Source: Paenibacillus contaminans | GTDB lineage: Bacteria; Bacillota; Bacilli; Paenibacillales; NBRC-103111 | DNA length: 64,000 nucleotides | Direction of reading: 5' to 3' | Assembly (NCBI RefSeq): GCF_003285015.1 | Contig: NZ_QMFB01000021.1 | Span: 62,001-126,000 of the forward strand | Part shown: positions 43,175-52,268 of the stretch, piece by piece | Position numbering within the stretch: position 1 is the stretch's first letter | Layout of the letters: each line of letters opens with the position of its first letter | The notes under the pieces: model-generated | Databases searched by the model: none | What the model saw: the letters and a program-made list of their open reading frames with translations, nothing else | Told to the model about the DNA's origin: nothing | Made by a program: the position numbers and the translations under genes

Positions 43175-44045
43175 GGCTATCCACCCCTGCCAGCGCCATA
43201 TATCCGTCCTCCAGGTCCGGTATAGCGGGAACCGCCTCCGCAAAGGGCTGCCCGGCTGCGAGAATGCGCAGCTCGAAGCCATTACGCGTTTTGCGCTGGC
43301 TGACGACCTTACCGTTCAGCGATACGTGAGGCAGCTCGCGTTCCGTAACGGCCCCGGTCCATACTTTGCCTTTAACCATCGCAAGGAGCTCGTCAGGCGC
43401 CCCCTTGAATATAAGCTTCCCTTGGCGCATAACCGCCATTGCTCCGCAGCTGCTTTCGATATCGGCGACGATATGGGTGGATAGCAGGACGGTGCGCTCC
43501 AGGCTCAAATCCTCCAGCAGGTTGCGAAAACGGACGCGCTCCTCCGGATCCAAGCCGGCAGTCGGCTCGTCGACGATAATAACGCGGGGATCGCCGATCA
43601 GCGCCTGCGCGATACCGATACGCTGCTTCATGCCGCCCGAATACGTCTTTATTTTGCGCTTGGCCTTGTCCGCCAAATTGACCTTCTCCAGCATCTCCGT
43701 TACCCGCTTGCGGCGGTCGGCCGTCGCCGTATAACCCTTGAGCGTTGCGATATACGTCAGGAACTCCTCGCCCGTAAGCTTCTGGTATAAGCCGAAATAT
43801 TGGGGCAAGTAGCCTAACGCGCGGCGAATTTCATGATCGTCCTTGCCGAGCCGGTAATCGCCGAAGCGGATCGTTCCTTCCGTCGGCGCAAGCAGCGTCG
43901 CCATAATTTGCATCAGCGTGCTTTTGCCCGCTCCGTTCGGCCCGAGCAGTCCGAACATGCCGCCCGTTATAGTCAAGTCAATACCGTCCAATGCGAGCAT
44001 GTTCGGCTGATAGGCCTTTGTCAATCGTTCAATGGAAATATTCAT
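43167..44045 (-). CDS. ABC transporter ATP-binding protein
   Basis: A 292-residue ATPase of the CcmA/NatA type, first gene of the operon. It has Walker A GLLGPNGAGKST, signature YSGGMKQRIGIAQAL, Walker B VIIVDEPTAGLD and the switch His in LLSTHIVADIE. The ~75-residue C-terminal extension is typical of ABC-2 exporters. It overlaps the permease/M1-like gene by eight bases. The ATG has a purine-rich GGAAGGGCGG further upstream than usual. Confidence 0.92.
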   Translation of the reverse strand: MNISIERLTKAYQPNMLALDGIDLTITGGMFGLLGPNGAGKSTLMQIMATLLAPTEGTIRFGDYRLGKDDHEIRRALGYLPQYFGLYQKLTGEEFLTYIATLKGYTATADRRKRVTEMLEKVNLADKAKRKIKTYSGGMKQRIGIAQALIGDPRVIIVDEPTAGLDPEERVRFRNLLEDLSLERTVLLSTHIVADIESSCGAMAVMRQGKLIFKGAPDELLAMVKGKVWTGAVTERELPHVSLNGKVVSQRKTRNGFELRILAAGQPFAEAVPAIPDLEDGYMALAGVDSHE

Positions 44046-44140
44046 TGTGCGGACCGCCGCCCTTCCTAATCTTCTTGAAAGGTAAGACGAAGCTATTTGC
44101 TTAACGTTCGGTTCGGACGCAATTTTTTCTTATAAAAAAA

Positions 44141-44182
44141 ACGGCGAAGGGACGCCTGCGGGTAACCCGCCTCCCTTGCCGT
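44141..44182 (-). terminator. Terminator of the ABC-F gene
   Basis: ACGGCAAGGGA pairs with TCCCTTCGCCGT (one extra base) around a second GGCGGGT/ACCCGC stem. On the minus strand the hairpin is followed by eight T residues. It lies between the ABC-F stop codon and the start of the ATPase operon at 44045. Confidence 0.85.
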
Positions 44183-44227
44183 TTACGTTCGATACCCGCT
44201 TTCCCGAGAGGAAAACGTCCGAGCAGC

Positions 44228-46150
44228 CTACTTCTTCTGACCGGCTATTTGTTCGGCCAGCTCGTTCAAATAAGTCCAGCGCTCAAGCAGCTGATCGAGC
44301 TTCGCTTCCTGCTCCTGCTGCTCGGTCACGAGCTTTTGCAATAACGCAGAATCGCTGGCCGCAGCATTCATCTCCTCGCCGATTTCCTGAAGCCGCGCTT
44401 CGGCGCCGGCGATCAGTTCGTCGATCTGCTCATACTCCTTCTGCTCGCTGTACGAAAAGCGCAGAGCGCGTTCTTTGCGAGGCTCCGCAGGAGCAGCGCT
44501 TTTGGCTGCTGGCTGCGGCTTTTTCACGGCACTGTCCGCCTCCGCGGCTGTCTGCTTGCCCGCAAACTCCCGGTATTCCGTATAGTTGCCGACATGATGG
44601 GAAATAACGCCGTTCCCTTCGAAAACAAGCAGCTTCTCCACAGTCCGGTCAAGAAAATACCGGTCATGGGATACGACGATGACGGCACCCGGGAAGTCAT
44701 CCAAATAATCTTCCAGAACGGTCAGTGTCTGAATATCGAGATCGTTGGTCGGCTCGTCGAGCAGCAGCACGTTAGGCGCGCCCATCAGCACGCGGAGCAG
44801 GTACAGCCTGCGCCGTTCCCCGCCCGACAGCTTGCCGATCGGCGTCCATTGCATCGTGCCGGAAAACAGAAACCGCTCCAGCATCTGCGATGCGGATATC
44901 GCTTCCCCCTCGGACGTCCGGACGACCTCGGCCGCTTCTTTGATATATTCGATCACCCTCTGATTCGGGTTCATTTCGACCGCTTCCTGCGAAAAATAGC
45001 CGATGTTTACCGTCTGCCCGATATCGATTTTGCCGCCGTCCGGCGTTATGCGGCCTGCGATCATATTCAGGAGCGTCGACTTGCCGCTTCCGTTCACCCC
45101 GATAATGCCGATCCGGTCGTCGCGCTGGGCGATATAGCTGAAGTCGCCTAGCAGCACACGGTTCTCGAAGCTTTTGTTCAAATGCTCGATTTCGAGCACC
45201 TTTTTGCCCAGTCTCGTAGCTCCGATCGAAATATCCAGCTGCTCGCCGCGCGCTTCCGGTGCCGCATCCTGCAGCTGCTCGAACCGTTCGATCCGCGCCT
45301 TTTGCTTGGTCGAGCGTGCTTTAGCGCCCCGGCGTATCCAGGCAAGCTCGGTCCGCAGCAGATTTTGCCGCTTTTTCTCCGAAGCTTGCTCGCTCTCTTC
45401 CCGCTCTACCTTCAGCTCCAAAAACCGGCTGTAATTCGCCGTATAGCTGTACAGCCTGCCGCGATCGAGCTCCAGCATCCGGTTCGCTACGCGATCCAGA
45501 AAGTACCGGTCATGTGTAATCATCAGCAAGGCGCCGCGGCGCTTGTTCAGAAACTGCTCCAGCCAATCGACCGTCTCATTGTCGATATGGTTCGTCGGCT
45601 CGTCGAGAATGAGCAGGTCGGCCGGATGAATAAGCGCTTCCGCCAGCGCCACCCGCTTCCGCTGACCGCCGGACAAGCTGCTGATTTTAGCGTCGAAGCG
45701 GTCGATGCCGAGCTTGCCGAGAATCGTTTTGGCATCGCTCTCGAACTGCCAAGCGTCCAGCGCATCCATCTCCGAGCTGAGCTGAAGCAGCCTCTGCTGC
45801 AGCTTGGCGTCCGACGGATCGCGCTCGATCGCCGCCATCGTTTCCTCGTACGCGCGTATCGTGCGGATGACCGGCGTATCGCCTTGGTAAAGCTGCTCCA
45901 ATACGGTCGCGCCCTCAAGAAATTGCGGGTTTTGCGGCAAATACCGGACGCTGACGCGGTTCCCTTTGGTCACGGTTCCGCTGTCCGGCGGCTCAAGCCC
46001 TGCAATCACCTTCAAAAAAGTCGACTTTCCCGTCCCGTTCACACCGATGACGCCGATTTTATCGTGTTCGTCGATGCCGAACGACGCGTTTTCGAACAAT
46101 ATTTTCTCGCCGTAGCTTTTGGTAATCGATTCGATCGTTAATAGGTTCAT
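44228..46150 (-). CDS. ABC-F family ATPase, Uup/YfmR-like
   Basis: A 640-residue soluble protein with two ABC domains in tandem and no membrane segment. Domain 1 has GVIGVNGTGKST, LSGGQRKRVALAEAL and LLILDEPTNHID. Domain 2 has GIIGVNGSGKST, LSGGERRRLYLLRVL and LLLDEPTNDLD. The interdomain linker, charged and helical (VEREESEQASEKKRQNL), is the P-site tRNA-interaction motif of ABC-F factors. The C-terminal ~70 residues form a coiled coil, as in Uup, which binds DNA or ribosomes. ABC-F proteins act on the ribosome to relieve stalls or give antibiotic resistance; the Uup-type ending suggests a housekeeping role. The ATG at 46150 starts directly at the first ABC domain. Confidence 0.92.
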   Translation of the reverse strand: MNLLTIESITKSYGEKILFENASFGIDEHDKIGVIGVNGTGKSTFLKVIAGLEPPDSGTVTKGNRVSVRYLPQNPQFLEGATVLEQLYQGDTPVIRTIRAYEETMAAIERDPSDAKLQQRLLQLSSEMDALDAWQFESDAKTILGKLGIDRFDAKISSLSGGQRKRVALAEALIHPADLLILDEPTNHIDNETVDWLEQFLNKRRGALLMITHDRYFLDRVANRMLELDRGRLYSYTANYSRFLELKVEREESEQASEKKRQNLLRTELAWIRRGAKARSTKQKARIERFEQLQDAAPEARGEQLDISIGATRLGKKVLEIEHLNKSFENRVLLGDFSYIAQRDDRIGIIGVNGSGKSTLLNMIAGRITPDGGKIDIGQTVNIGYFSQEAVEMNPNQRVIEYIKEAAEVVRTSEGEAISASQMLERFLFSGTMQWTPIGKLSGGERRRLYLLRVLMGAPNVLLLDEPTNDLDIQTLTVLEDYLDDFPGAVIVVSHDRYFLDRTVEKLLVFEGNGVISHHVGNYTEYREFAGKQTAAEADSAVKKPQPAAKSAAPAEPRKERALRFSYSEQKEYEQIDELIAGAEARLQEIGEEMNAAASDSALLQKLVTEQQEQEAKLDQLLERWTYLNELAEQIAGQKK

Positions 46151-46260
46151 GATTCAAATCCTTTTCGCAAAATGGATGGAAAGGTCTTCTCGGCTTTGCC
46201 GACGCAGGTATGCCGATATGCAGGTATGCCGTTACCGTACAAAACACCCGCTTTTCATAA

Positions 46261-46800
46261 TTAAATCGGCCGGCTCGCGTTTCCGTGATCTTCCTCAATG
46301 TCCTTGATCGCCTGACTCAGCCAATCCCGATCGCAGCGAAGCAGCGCTATGCGGTGCCGGTTCGACAAATCGACGCCGATTCCGTGCCCGTGCGCCGGAG
46401 AAGCTTCGAACCAGCTCAGCAGTTCCTCCAGCTTGTGCAGCCGTTCCCGCAAGCATGCCGTCACTTCCTCCTTCGGCAAATGATCGAGGAACATCAGCCC
46501 GATGTCCCCGGCCGGCGTCACTTGATCGTGATTGGCGAGAGAGAAGCGCAGCAGCTCGTCGAACTTCTTCTCGCCAAGCGGAGTAATCGTATAAACCTGC
46601 CGCGGCGGCCGGTTCCCCTCCTGCTCGTGCGACACCTCGACATAGCCGGCTTTGTTCAAACGTTTCAGAATCGCGTAAGCTGTCGCTTTTTTCATATCCG
46701 AAACACGGCCGAGATTTTTCTCGATAAATTCGTTAATCTGATAGCCGTGCTGCCTTTGCGATTTCAGAAGTCCCAGCACCAGCAGTTCGCGTTCATCCAT
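46261..46800 (-). CDS. PadR-family transcriptional regulator
   Basis: A 179-residue regulator. The N-terminal winged helix reads LLVLGLLKSQRQHGYQINEFI and MKKATAYAILKRLNKAGYV, the PadR pattern, with the wing containing PPRQVYTITPLGEKKF. A C-terminal helical dimerisation arm follows. The ATG at 46800 is chosen because GGGGAGG stands eight bases upstream; a longer upstream frame lacks a ribosome binding site. It lies just upstream of the ABC-F gene on the same strand with a 110-base gap and may control it or an unlinked efflux gene. Confidence 0.9.
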   Translation of the reverse strand: MDERELLVLGLLKSQRQHGYQINEFIEKNLGRVSDMKKATAYAILKRLNKAGYVEVSHEQEGNRPPRQVYTITPLGEKKFDELLRFSLANHDQVTPAGDIGLMFLDHLPKEEVTACLRERLHKLEELLSWFEASPAHGHGIGVDLSNRHRIALLRCDRDWLSQAIKDIEEDHGNASRPI

Positions 46801-46963
46801 TAGCAGCACCTCCCCGTAGCTTTCCTCAGGGAAAGCCGCATTTTCTATATATTGTACCCTGTCATAGCAAACCGTCCGTTTGCGGCACAATCGCCTTGCT
46901 TCCCATTATAGTCCCACATGTCCGGTGGTTCAATGGAATCATTGCCGTCCCCATAACGAAAAA

Positions 46964-46999
46964 AAGAACGCCTCCGCCATAACGCCGCGGGACGTTCTT
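46964..46999 (-). terminator. Terminator of the 47.0-kb gene
   Basis: AAGAACG pairs with CGTTCTT. On the minus strand the hairpin is followed by TTTTTTT. It lies 20 bases after the stop codon at 47019. Confidence 0.8.
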
Positions 47000-47018
47000 C
47001 CTCATTGCGTGCTTCGAC

Positions 47019-47453
47019 CTACATGTGAATGCCGGCCGAAAATTGACTGTAGTCGTCGTCCGAAGGATCGAACGGCTTGTCATCGCTGTTGTCCGACGTC
47101 GTGCCTCGAAACGCGCCGCCGTCGCCGTCCGCCGGGGACATGTAACCTTCCGGCAAATCCTCGTTCACCAAATGCGCAGGGATCGGGATCCCGTTAAGTC
47201 CGTAAGCCGACGTATATGCCTGCGATTCGCTTTCGCCTTCATCCGTCTCCAGCAGCGTTCCGCCAAAAGACTGCGTAATTTCAAGCGCGGACGTCAAATC
47301 GTTGTTCTCGATATACACCTGCAAAGTCGGCTTATGCTCCGGATGAGCATGATCGATCCAATTGGCGCGGAACCCTAGCTCATGCAGCGTATCCATCGCC
47401 TGATAGGCCGCTCTGCTTTCGGCGAATTGAAAATATATCGGGGCTAAGTGCAT
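47019..47453 (-). CDS. Conserved-looking soluble protein of unknown function
   Basis: A 144-residue protein without signal peptide or membrane helix. The first ~75 residues (HLAPIYFQFAESRAAYQAMDTLHEL, shown in part) have a beta-alpha-beta-beta-alpha look, as in ferredoxin-like folds. The second half is acidic and disordered (DSDD and GDGG stretches). The ATG at 47453 is preferred because AAAGGA lies upstream at fair distance. A strong terminator follows. It stands alone between the PadR and the oxidoreductase genes. I do not recognise the family. Confidence 0.7.
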   Translation of the reverse strand: MHLAPIYFQFAESRAAYQAMDTLHELGFRANWIDHAHPEHKPTLQVYIENNDLTSALEITQSFGGTLLETDEGESESQAYTSAYGLNGIPIPAHLVNEDLPEGYMSPADGDGGAFRGTTSDNSDDKPFDPSDDDYSQFSAGIHM

Positions 47454-47551
47454 CCAAACCGAGTCCTTTCTGTGGCGCCGGCTCACGTCCGCTGCATGCA
47501 GAATCGTGCGCCAGGCTGGAATGGACTTAGCTTATCCCTGCGTTTTCCTTT

Positions 47552-48682
47552 TTATTCCCAATCGATCTGCTGGAACGTTCCGCTAATCGCCGATTCCTTC
47601 GCTTTCAAGCAGAGAAGCGCGCTCAGCAATCCGTCGTCCAGCGTCGAAACGGATTCCGCCTGCCCTTGCATCAAGTCGATAAAGTTTCTGGCCAGCACGG
47701 TATCGCCGCCAAAATGTCCTTCGTCCCCGCTGAATTCATACGTCTCGACACGCGTCGAATGGTGCATGAACACCTTGACTAGGCCGGTGTAGAAATCGAA
47801 GTCGATCGTCCCTTTATAGCCGAGGAACCGGGCTCCGCGGGCAGCCGCTTTATTCCGGGCGAAGAAGTTTTGCGAGTACGAAACGTGCATTCCCGACTCG
47901 TAGCGGATCAGCGCGCTGCCAGAGTCCTCGTTGCCCGTATCCTCCGCATAACAGCAGAACGGCCAAGCTTCCTTCAACCCGTCCGTCCGGAAAGCGGTGC
48001 TTTCGGGACAAGTCCGGTTTTCGTCGCAGTCTACGCATTTCAGGCCTGCTGGCTTCGTCCCTTTGAAAATTTGCTTGGACATCATGGCGCAGACGGTATC
48101 CGGCCTCGTGCCCAGCACGTAATTGATATAATCGAAATCATGCGTCGCCTTTTGCAGGAACAATCCGCCCGTTTCGCTCTCATCGCGGTACCAGTTCTGA
48201 TAGTATACGCTTCCATAAGGCACGTTGTTGACGGCCTGTACATGCTCCACCGTGCCGATTTTGCCGGAGTCGACAATCTCTTTCACAATCTGAACGAGCG
48301 AAGTGACCCGCAGCGGGAATGAAACGACCACGTTGCGATTGCCGGACGCTTCATAGCCTTCCTTCAGACGCCGTACGTCTTTCATGTTCGTAGCCACCGG
48401 CTTTTCCAGGAAAAGCGGAAGCCCGGTAGGCAGCGCCTTAAGCGCCATAGGCGTATGCTGCGAGCAGCGCGTGCCGATCATGATTCCATCCAGCTTCAGG
48501 CCGTTCAGCATATCCTCCACCGTTTCGAACGTGCGCACCTCTGCGTTTTCCTGCTCGATCTTCTGTCTCTTCTCCGGATTTACGTCCACGACGGCTGCCA
48601 CTTGACAGTCCGGCGACAGTTTCTGCACCTCTCCAATGACGCCGCGAATACGCGCACCATACCCGATTACACCGATTTTCAA
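47552..48682 (-). CDS. Gfo/Idh/MocA-family NAD(P)-dependent oxidoreductase
   Basis: A 376-residue sugar or inositol dehydrogenase-like protein. The N-terminal Rossmann fold begins with KIGVIGYGARIRGVIG. The EKP motif of the family is in PLFLEKPVATN. The catalytic-helix region is GGLFLQKATHDFDYINYV, with His in the expected place. An insertion with CVDCDENRTCP and FCCY contains several Cys residues and might bind a metal. The start is TTG at 48682, eight bases after GGGAGG, rather than the ATG at 48700 that overlaps that site. It is divergent from an AraC regulator at 48857, its likely controller. The substrate is unknown, probably a sugar derivative. Confidence 0.92.
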   Translation of the reverse strand: MKIGVIGYGARIRGVIGEVQKLSPDCQVAAVVDVNPEKRQKIEQENAEVRTFETVEDMLNGLKLDGIMIGTRCSQHTPMALKALPTGLPLFLEKPVATNMKDVRRLKEGYEASGNRNVVVSFPLRVTSLVQIVKEIVDSGKIGTVEHVQAVNNVPYGSVYYQNWYRDESETGGLFLQKATHDFDYINYVLGTRPDTVCAMMSKQIFKGTKPAGLKCVDCDENRTCPESTAFRTDGLKEAWPFCCYAEDTGNEDSGSALIRYESGMHVSYSQNFFARNKAAARGARFLGYKGTIDFDFYTGLVKVFMHHSTRVETYEFSGDEGHFGGDTVLARNFIDLMQGQAESVSTLDDGLLSALLCLKAKESAISGTFQQIDWE

Positions 48683-48856
48683 AATGATAGCCTCCCTCAA
48701 ATAATCCGTTCGCAGTCACCTACAGTATAAGAGCAGAATCCTTGGTTTTCTTTGTCCTGAAAGCCGCATTTTTTGTTCTTTTTGTCGGGAAGACATCTTT
48801 TCCGAAAAGGTGCCGCGAGGTATGATGGAGGTAAGCAAAACAGTCGGGGGAAGCTA

Positions 48857-49762
48857 ATGTCAAACGAGAATCACTATCAGCGAACGCGGTTGAAACGGCC
48901 TATCGTTATTCACAACCTGATTTCGCTTTACTACTACGAATTCGGCAAACACTATATTTTTCGCGGCGAGAAGCATGATTTTTGGGAAGTGCTGTACGTA
49001 GACAAGGGCGAGATCGAAGTTATGGCCGACACCACCCGGCATTTGCTCAAGCAGGGCATGATTATTTTTCACAAGCCGAACGAATTTCACAGCTTTTATG
49101 CCTACAAGGGAAAGGCGCCCAACGTGATCGTTTTTACGTTCGACTGCAAATCGCCGGCGATGCGCCATTTCGAAAATCAGGTCATCGTGCTCAATGACGA
49201 GGAACGGAATTTGCTCGCGCAAATCGTCAAGGAAGGCATGGCTTCCTTCCATTTTCCGTTCCGCTATCCCCTGTCCGAATCGCGGCGCGACGACGCTCCT
49301 TTCGGCAGCGAGCAGCTCATCAAGCTTAACATCGAAATGCTGCTGATCCGGCTGATGCGGAGAGACTTTCATACGGAAACGAGCGAGCCGCTTTCCTCTA
49401 CGGCGCGAGAGAATGACAACGCCGAAGTGATCAAGCGCGTGATCGCTTATATGGAGGAGCGGCTGGACGCGAACGTCTCGCTGGCTGAAATCGGCGACGC
49501 CCTGCACATTTCCAAAACCCGCCTTAAGGACCTGTTCAAAAAAAGTACGGGCAGCACCATTATGGAATATTTCGCAGGCATGAAAATCAAGCAAGCCAAG
49601 CAGCTCATTCGCGACGAGACGTACAATATGACGGAAATATCCGGGATGCTCGGCTTCAGCAGCGTCCACTATTTCTCCAAAGCGTTCAAAAAAACGACCG
49701 GCATGAGCCCGACGGAATATGCCCGGTCCGTCAAAGGCCGTTTGAAGAGCGGAGCCGAATAA
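48857..49762 (+). CDS. AraC-family transcriptional regulator
   Basis: A 301-residue regulator with an N-terminal cupin-like sensor (HDFWEVLYVDKGEIEVMAD, IIFHKPNEFHSFYA) and C-terminal AraC DNA-binding motifs (LAEIGDALHISKTRLKDLFKK and MTEISGMLGFSSVHYFSKAFK). The ATG at 48857 follows GGGGGAAG. It is divergent from the Gfo/Idh/MocA gene, a common pairing for carbohydrate catabolic genes. The ligand is not predictable. Confidence 0.92.
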   Translation: MSNENHYQRTRLKRPIVIHNLISLYYYEFGKHYIFRGEKHDFWEVLYVDKGEIEVMADTTRHLLKQGMIIFHKPNEFHSFYAYKGKAPNVIVFTFDCKSPAMRHFENQVIVLNDEERNLLAQIVKEGMASFHFPFRYPLSESRRDDAPFGSEQLIKLNIEMLLIRLMRRDFHTETSEPLSSTARENDNAEVIKRVIAYMEERLDANVSLAEIGDALHISKTRLKDLFKKSTGSTIMEYFAGMKIKQAKQLIRDETYNMTEISGMLGFSSVHYFSKAFKKTTGMSPTEYARSVKGRLKSGAE

Positions 49763-49866
49763 GGCGTGTCTTCAGCCTCGATCGGGTATTGACGGCGTTC
49801 CTGTCGGCTCATACCGGGATTAAGGACCGCTTCCACAACATTTTTGCCGGGCGGTAACGAACAAAA

Positions 49867-49896
49867 CGCAGCTTGCTCCCTCAAGAGCTCGCTGCG
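49867..49896 (-). terminator. Terminator overlapping the end of the KinB-like gene
   Basis: On the minus strand CGCAGC...GCTC pairs with GGAGC...GCTGCG, followed by TTTTGTT. The upstream arm lies within the last codons of the kinase gene. Confidence 0.6.
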
Positions 49897-51119
49897 TATT
49901 CTTTAACGTCGAAGCTTGTTACCCGCGGAATGTTGATCGTAAACTCGGCCCCGTGCTCCGGCAAATTGCGAACGGATATCGAACCGTCATGCGCTTTAAT
50001 GATCGACTGGCAGATGGAAAGCCCGAGTCCCGTCCCCTCTTCCTTCGTCGTATAGAAGGGCGTAAATAAATTATCCAGCTTATCCTCCGGTATGCCCGGC
50101 CCCGTATCGCGAATGCGGACAACCGCCTGATTCTCGTCCTCGTACAGCAAAATATCGATATTCCCGTTCTCCTGCACCGCCTCGAAAGCATTGCGCAGCA
50201 CATTCAGGAACACCTGCTGAAGCTTCTCCTCCGAACCGGACACGACCAAATCCTTCTGCAGATGCAGCCGGATCTGAATATTCCACTTGATTGCGTCGGG
50301 CTGCATCAGAACGACAAGCCGTTGTAGCAGCTCTCCAAGCTGCACCGCCTGTATCGAATCGGCAATCGTATGCGATTTGGAAAGCATGAGCACTTCGCGC
50401 AGCAGCTTATCGATACGCGCAATTTCGGTTCGAATAATATGATAATATTCCTGGTAGCTGCCTCTGCGCTCATTTTTCTCGATAAGCTGGACGAAGCCTT
50501 GAATGGAGGTAAGCGGGTTGCGGATATCGTGGGCGATAGAAGCCGCGATTTGTCCGATCGTCGCCAAATGCTGCTGCTGGCCGAGCCGCTCGAAGTTTTG
50601 CTCGCGCTCCAGCTTGCGGATGAGCAGCATATTTTCGCGGTAAATGTAACAGATCATATGTAAGCCCGCCACGATGAACAGCTCAAGAAACAGCAGTACC
50701 ATCAGCGAGGACGTTTCTTGTTGTAAAGCGATTACATTTCTGCCGAACAGCAAGAATCCTAGGCTGTAGCAGGCGGCTATCGCCCAAATAAGCAGCGGCT
50801 GCAAATATAGCGCGGACACGACAATAATCGTCAACGCGTGGACGATCAGAACGGTGAACGAAAAATCCATATGCCACCATTGCGGTTCGCAGCTAAGCAG
50901 GCCGAAAAAAAGAAAATACCGATGATAGATGCTCGTCTGGCGCCACCATTTATTTGAAACAACCATCAGAACAGCCCCGGCGATGACAATGATTGTTCCT
51001 GGTAGCAAGTACCGCACTCCATCGTAAATCGAGACGACAGCCCAACCTGCCAGCAAATGGACGAGCAGCAGGAGCAAAACGAATTGATCAGGCTTGTCGG
51101 TCGTAGCCGCGCGATTCAT
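49881..51119 (-). CDS. KinB-like membrane histidine kinase (sporulation-type)
   Basis: A 412-residue kinase with six closely packed membrane helices in the first ~160 residues and no large external domain, the plan of KinB, which feeds phosphate into the Spo0F-Spo0A sporulation phosphorelay. The H box is SIAHDIRNPLTSIQGFV (His near 197), with VLRNAFEAVQENG (N box), IRDTGPGI and GTGLGLSICQSII. The ATG follows GAGGAG. No response regulator is adjacent, as expected for phosphorelay kinases. Assignment to sporulation rests on architecture, not on direct evidence. Confidence 0.88.
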   Translation of the reverse strand: MNRAATTDKPDQFVLLLLLVHLLAGWAVVSIYDGVRYLLPGTIIVIAGAVLMVVSNKWWRQTSIYHRYFLFFGLLSCEPQWWHMDFSFTVLIVHALTIIVVSALYLQPLLIWAIAACYSLGFLLFGRNVIALQQETSSLMVLLFLELFIVAGLHMICYIYRENMLLIRKLEREQNFERLGQQQHLATIGQIAASIAHDIRNPLTSIQGFVQLIEKNERRGSYQEYYHIIRTEIARIDKLLREVLMLSKSHTIADSIQAVQLGELLQRLVVLMQPDAIKWNIQIRLHLQKDLVVSGSEEKLQQVFLNVLRNAFEAVQENGNIDILLYEDENQAVVRIRDTGPGIPEDKLDNLFTPFYTTKEEGTGLGLSICQSIIKAHDGSISVRNLPEHGAEFTINIPRVTSFDVKEYAASS

Positions 51120-51325
51120 GGCCTGACTCCTCTCAAGCGCTTATCGGATCTCTATGCATAGTACTTGTCATTAATGCTTGTTATGTATTCTACCACGCTC
51201 TATCAATCGGTTCCCAAATATGGCAAATAGGAACGATAATCGTTGTTTCATATTGTATCACAATTACCTTTAATTAGAAAATAAATTATTTCTCGGAGCT
51301 TTTCCAAGGTAGTGCTATCCACTCA

Positions 51326-51354
51326 TTGACAATTTGCTAGAATGTGTGTCATAT
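51326..51354 (+). promoter_or_regulatory. Candidate promoter of the small membrane protein gene
   Basis: A consensus -35 TTGACA (51326-51331) is followed after 17 bases by TCATAT (51349-51354), a weak -10. It lies in the 303-base gap 51120-51422, which also holds a 13-base palindrome AACGAT-A-ATCGTT (51232-51244) and AT-rich sequence but no gene. Confidence 0.4.
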
Positions 51355-51422
51355 TTGTGAACAGCATACATAGTATACGAGTAAAGAGCAAGCGCATGGA
51401 AAAAACGAGCGAGGTGTTTAAG

Positions 51423-51749
51423 TTGGAGCCAAATTTACAATCACCGGAGCCATCGGACGTACAGAACAACAAAGGGATGGCAATACTTGCTTATATTTTA
51501 TTTTTTATTCCACTGCTGGCGGCCAAGGATTCGAAGTTCGCGATGTATCACGCCAATCAAGGACTGCTCGTCTTTCTTGGCTATTTGATCGTCAATGTGG
51601 TCTTAACCATCATTCCGATCATCGGCTGGATTTTGCTGCCGTTCGCCAATCTGTTCGTCTTCATCCTTATGATCATCGGCATCATCAACGCCGCTAACGG
51701 CCAAGTAAAACCGCTTCCGCTGGTAGGCTCGATTTCGATCCTCAAGTAG
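51423..51749 (+). CDS. Small membrane protein, DUF4870-like
   Basis: A protein of about 108 residues with three to four hydrophobic segments. The pattern NKGMAILAYILFFIPLLA, then FAMYHANQGLLVFL, matches the DUF4870 family of bacterial membrane proteins of unknown function, where the H-x-N-Q-G motif is conserved. TTG at 51423 has GAGGTG six bases upstream. ATG at 51396 with a weaker site would add nine residues. It stands alone and is followed by a strong terminator at 51811. Confidence 0.8.
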   Translation: MEPNLQSPEPSDVQNNKGMAILAYILFFIPLLAAKDSKFAMYHANQGLLVFLGYLIVNVVLTIIPIIGWILLPFANLFVFILMIIGIINAANGQVKPLPLVGSISILK

Positions 51750-51810
51750 AAGGCGGATGACGCAGCTTCGCTCGGCGTCCGACATAGGGCTAAAAGACTA
51801 CATTCATATA

Positions 51811-51842
51811 AAAAAGGCTGAGCGGGCTGCTCAGCCTTTTTT
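51811..51842 (+). terminator. Intrinsic terminator of the DUF4870-like gene
   Basis: A perfect 13-bp stem (AAAAAGGCTGAGC with GCTCAGCCTTTTT) surrounds a five-base loop and ends in a T run. The A-rich left arm also allows minus-strand use. Confidence 0.9.
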
Positions 51843-51918
51843 ATGCAGCAAAACGATCCGTCAAGTCATAAACGCTCCGACGCAGAATGTTCCGGAGCTA
51901 TTTCTGTCTGAAAAAACC

Positions 51919-52184
51919 AAGGATAAACGGCTTTGCCGTCCTTTAAAGGACGAGCGCGTTTACCGGGAATTGGAACAATCAGCGGAGGATATACTTTCTG
52001 AGAATTCAAGGATAAACGGCTTCGCCGTCCTTTAAGGACTAGCGCGTTTACCGGGAATTGGAACAATCAGCGGAGGATATACTTTCTGACAATTCAAGGA
52101 TAAACGGCTTCGCCGTCCTTTAAAGGACGAGCGCGTTTACCGGGAATTGGAGCAATCAGCGGAGGATATACTTTCTGACAATTC
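51919..52184. repeat. Three tandem copies of an 89-bp hairpin-forming repeat
   Basis: The units are 51919-52007, 52008-52095 (one base shorter) and 52096-52184. They differ by only a few bases. Each has GGATAAACG at the start, ACGGC-TTC-GCCGT, the self-complementary CGTCCTTTAAAGGACG, a closing GCGCGTTTACC, then GATATACTTTCTGA. The outer ends can pair (GGATAAACG with CGTTTACC), giving a branched RNA. The array sits exactly between two terminators. Related units occur at 18984-19149, 60656 and 60929. The 519-base gap 51750-52268 has no gene. Confidence 0.92.
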
Positions 52185-52189
52185 AAAAA

Positions 52190-52233
52190 AACCGCTTTCC
52201 GCGATCCCCTCCAAAGGCATCCAAAAGGCGGTT
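52190..52233 (-). terminator. Terminator of the phosphate permease gene
   Basis: On the minus strand AACCGC pairs with GCGGTT across a long loop with some inner pairing, followed by TTTTTTT. It begins right beside the tandem repeat array. Confidence 0.65.
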
Positions 52234-52268
52234 TGCAAACAAATCCCTGCGGCATATACATGCCATTA

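Noticed and set aside
45182..46141. Plus-strand frame of 319 codons opposite the ABC-F gene
   Set aside because: It is antisense to two intact ABC domains and lacks domain signatures or a ribosome binding site.
51757..52035. Plus-strand frame reading through the first repeat unit
   Set aside because: It spans a terminator and noncoding repeats and ends inside the second unit. Similar endings arise in any frame entering the repeat.
51919..52184. Tandem repeats considered as a CRISPR array
   Set aside because: The 89-bp units abut directly with no unique spacers, and no cas genes are present.
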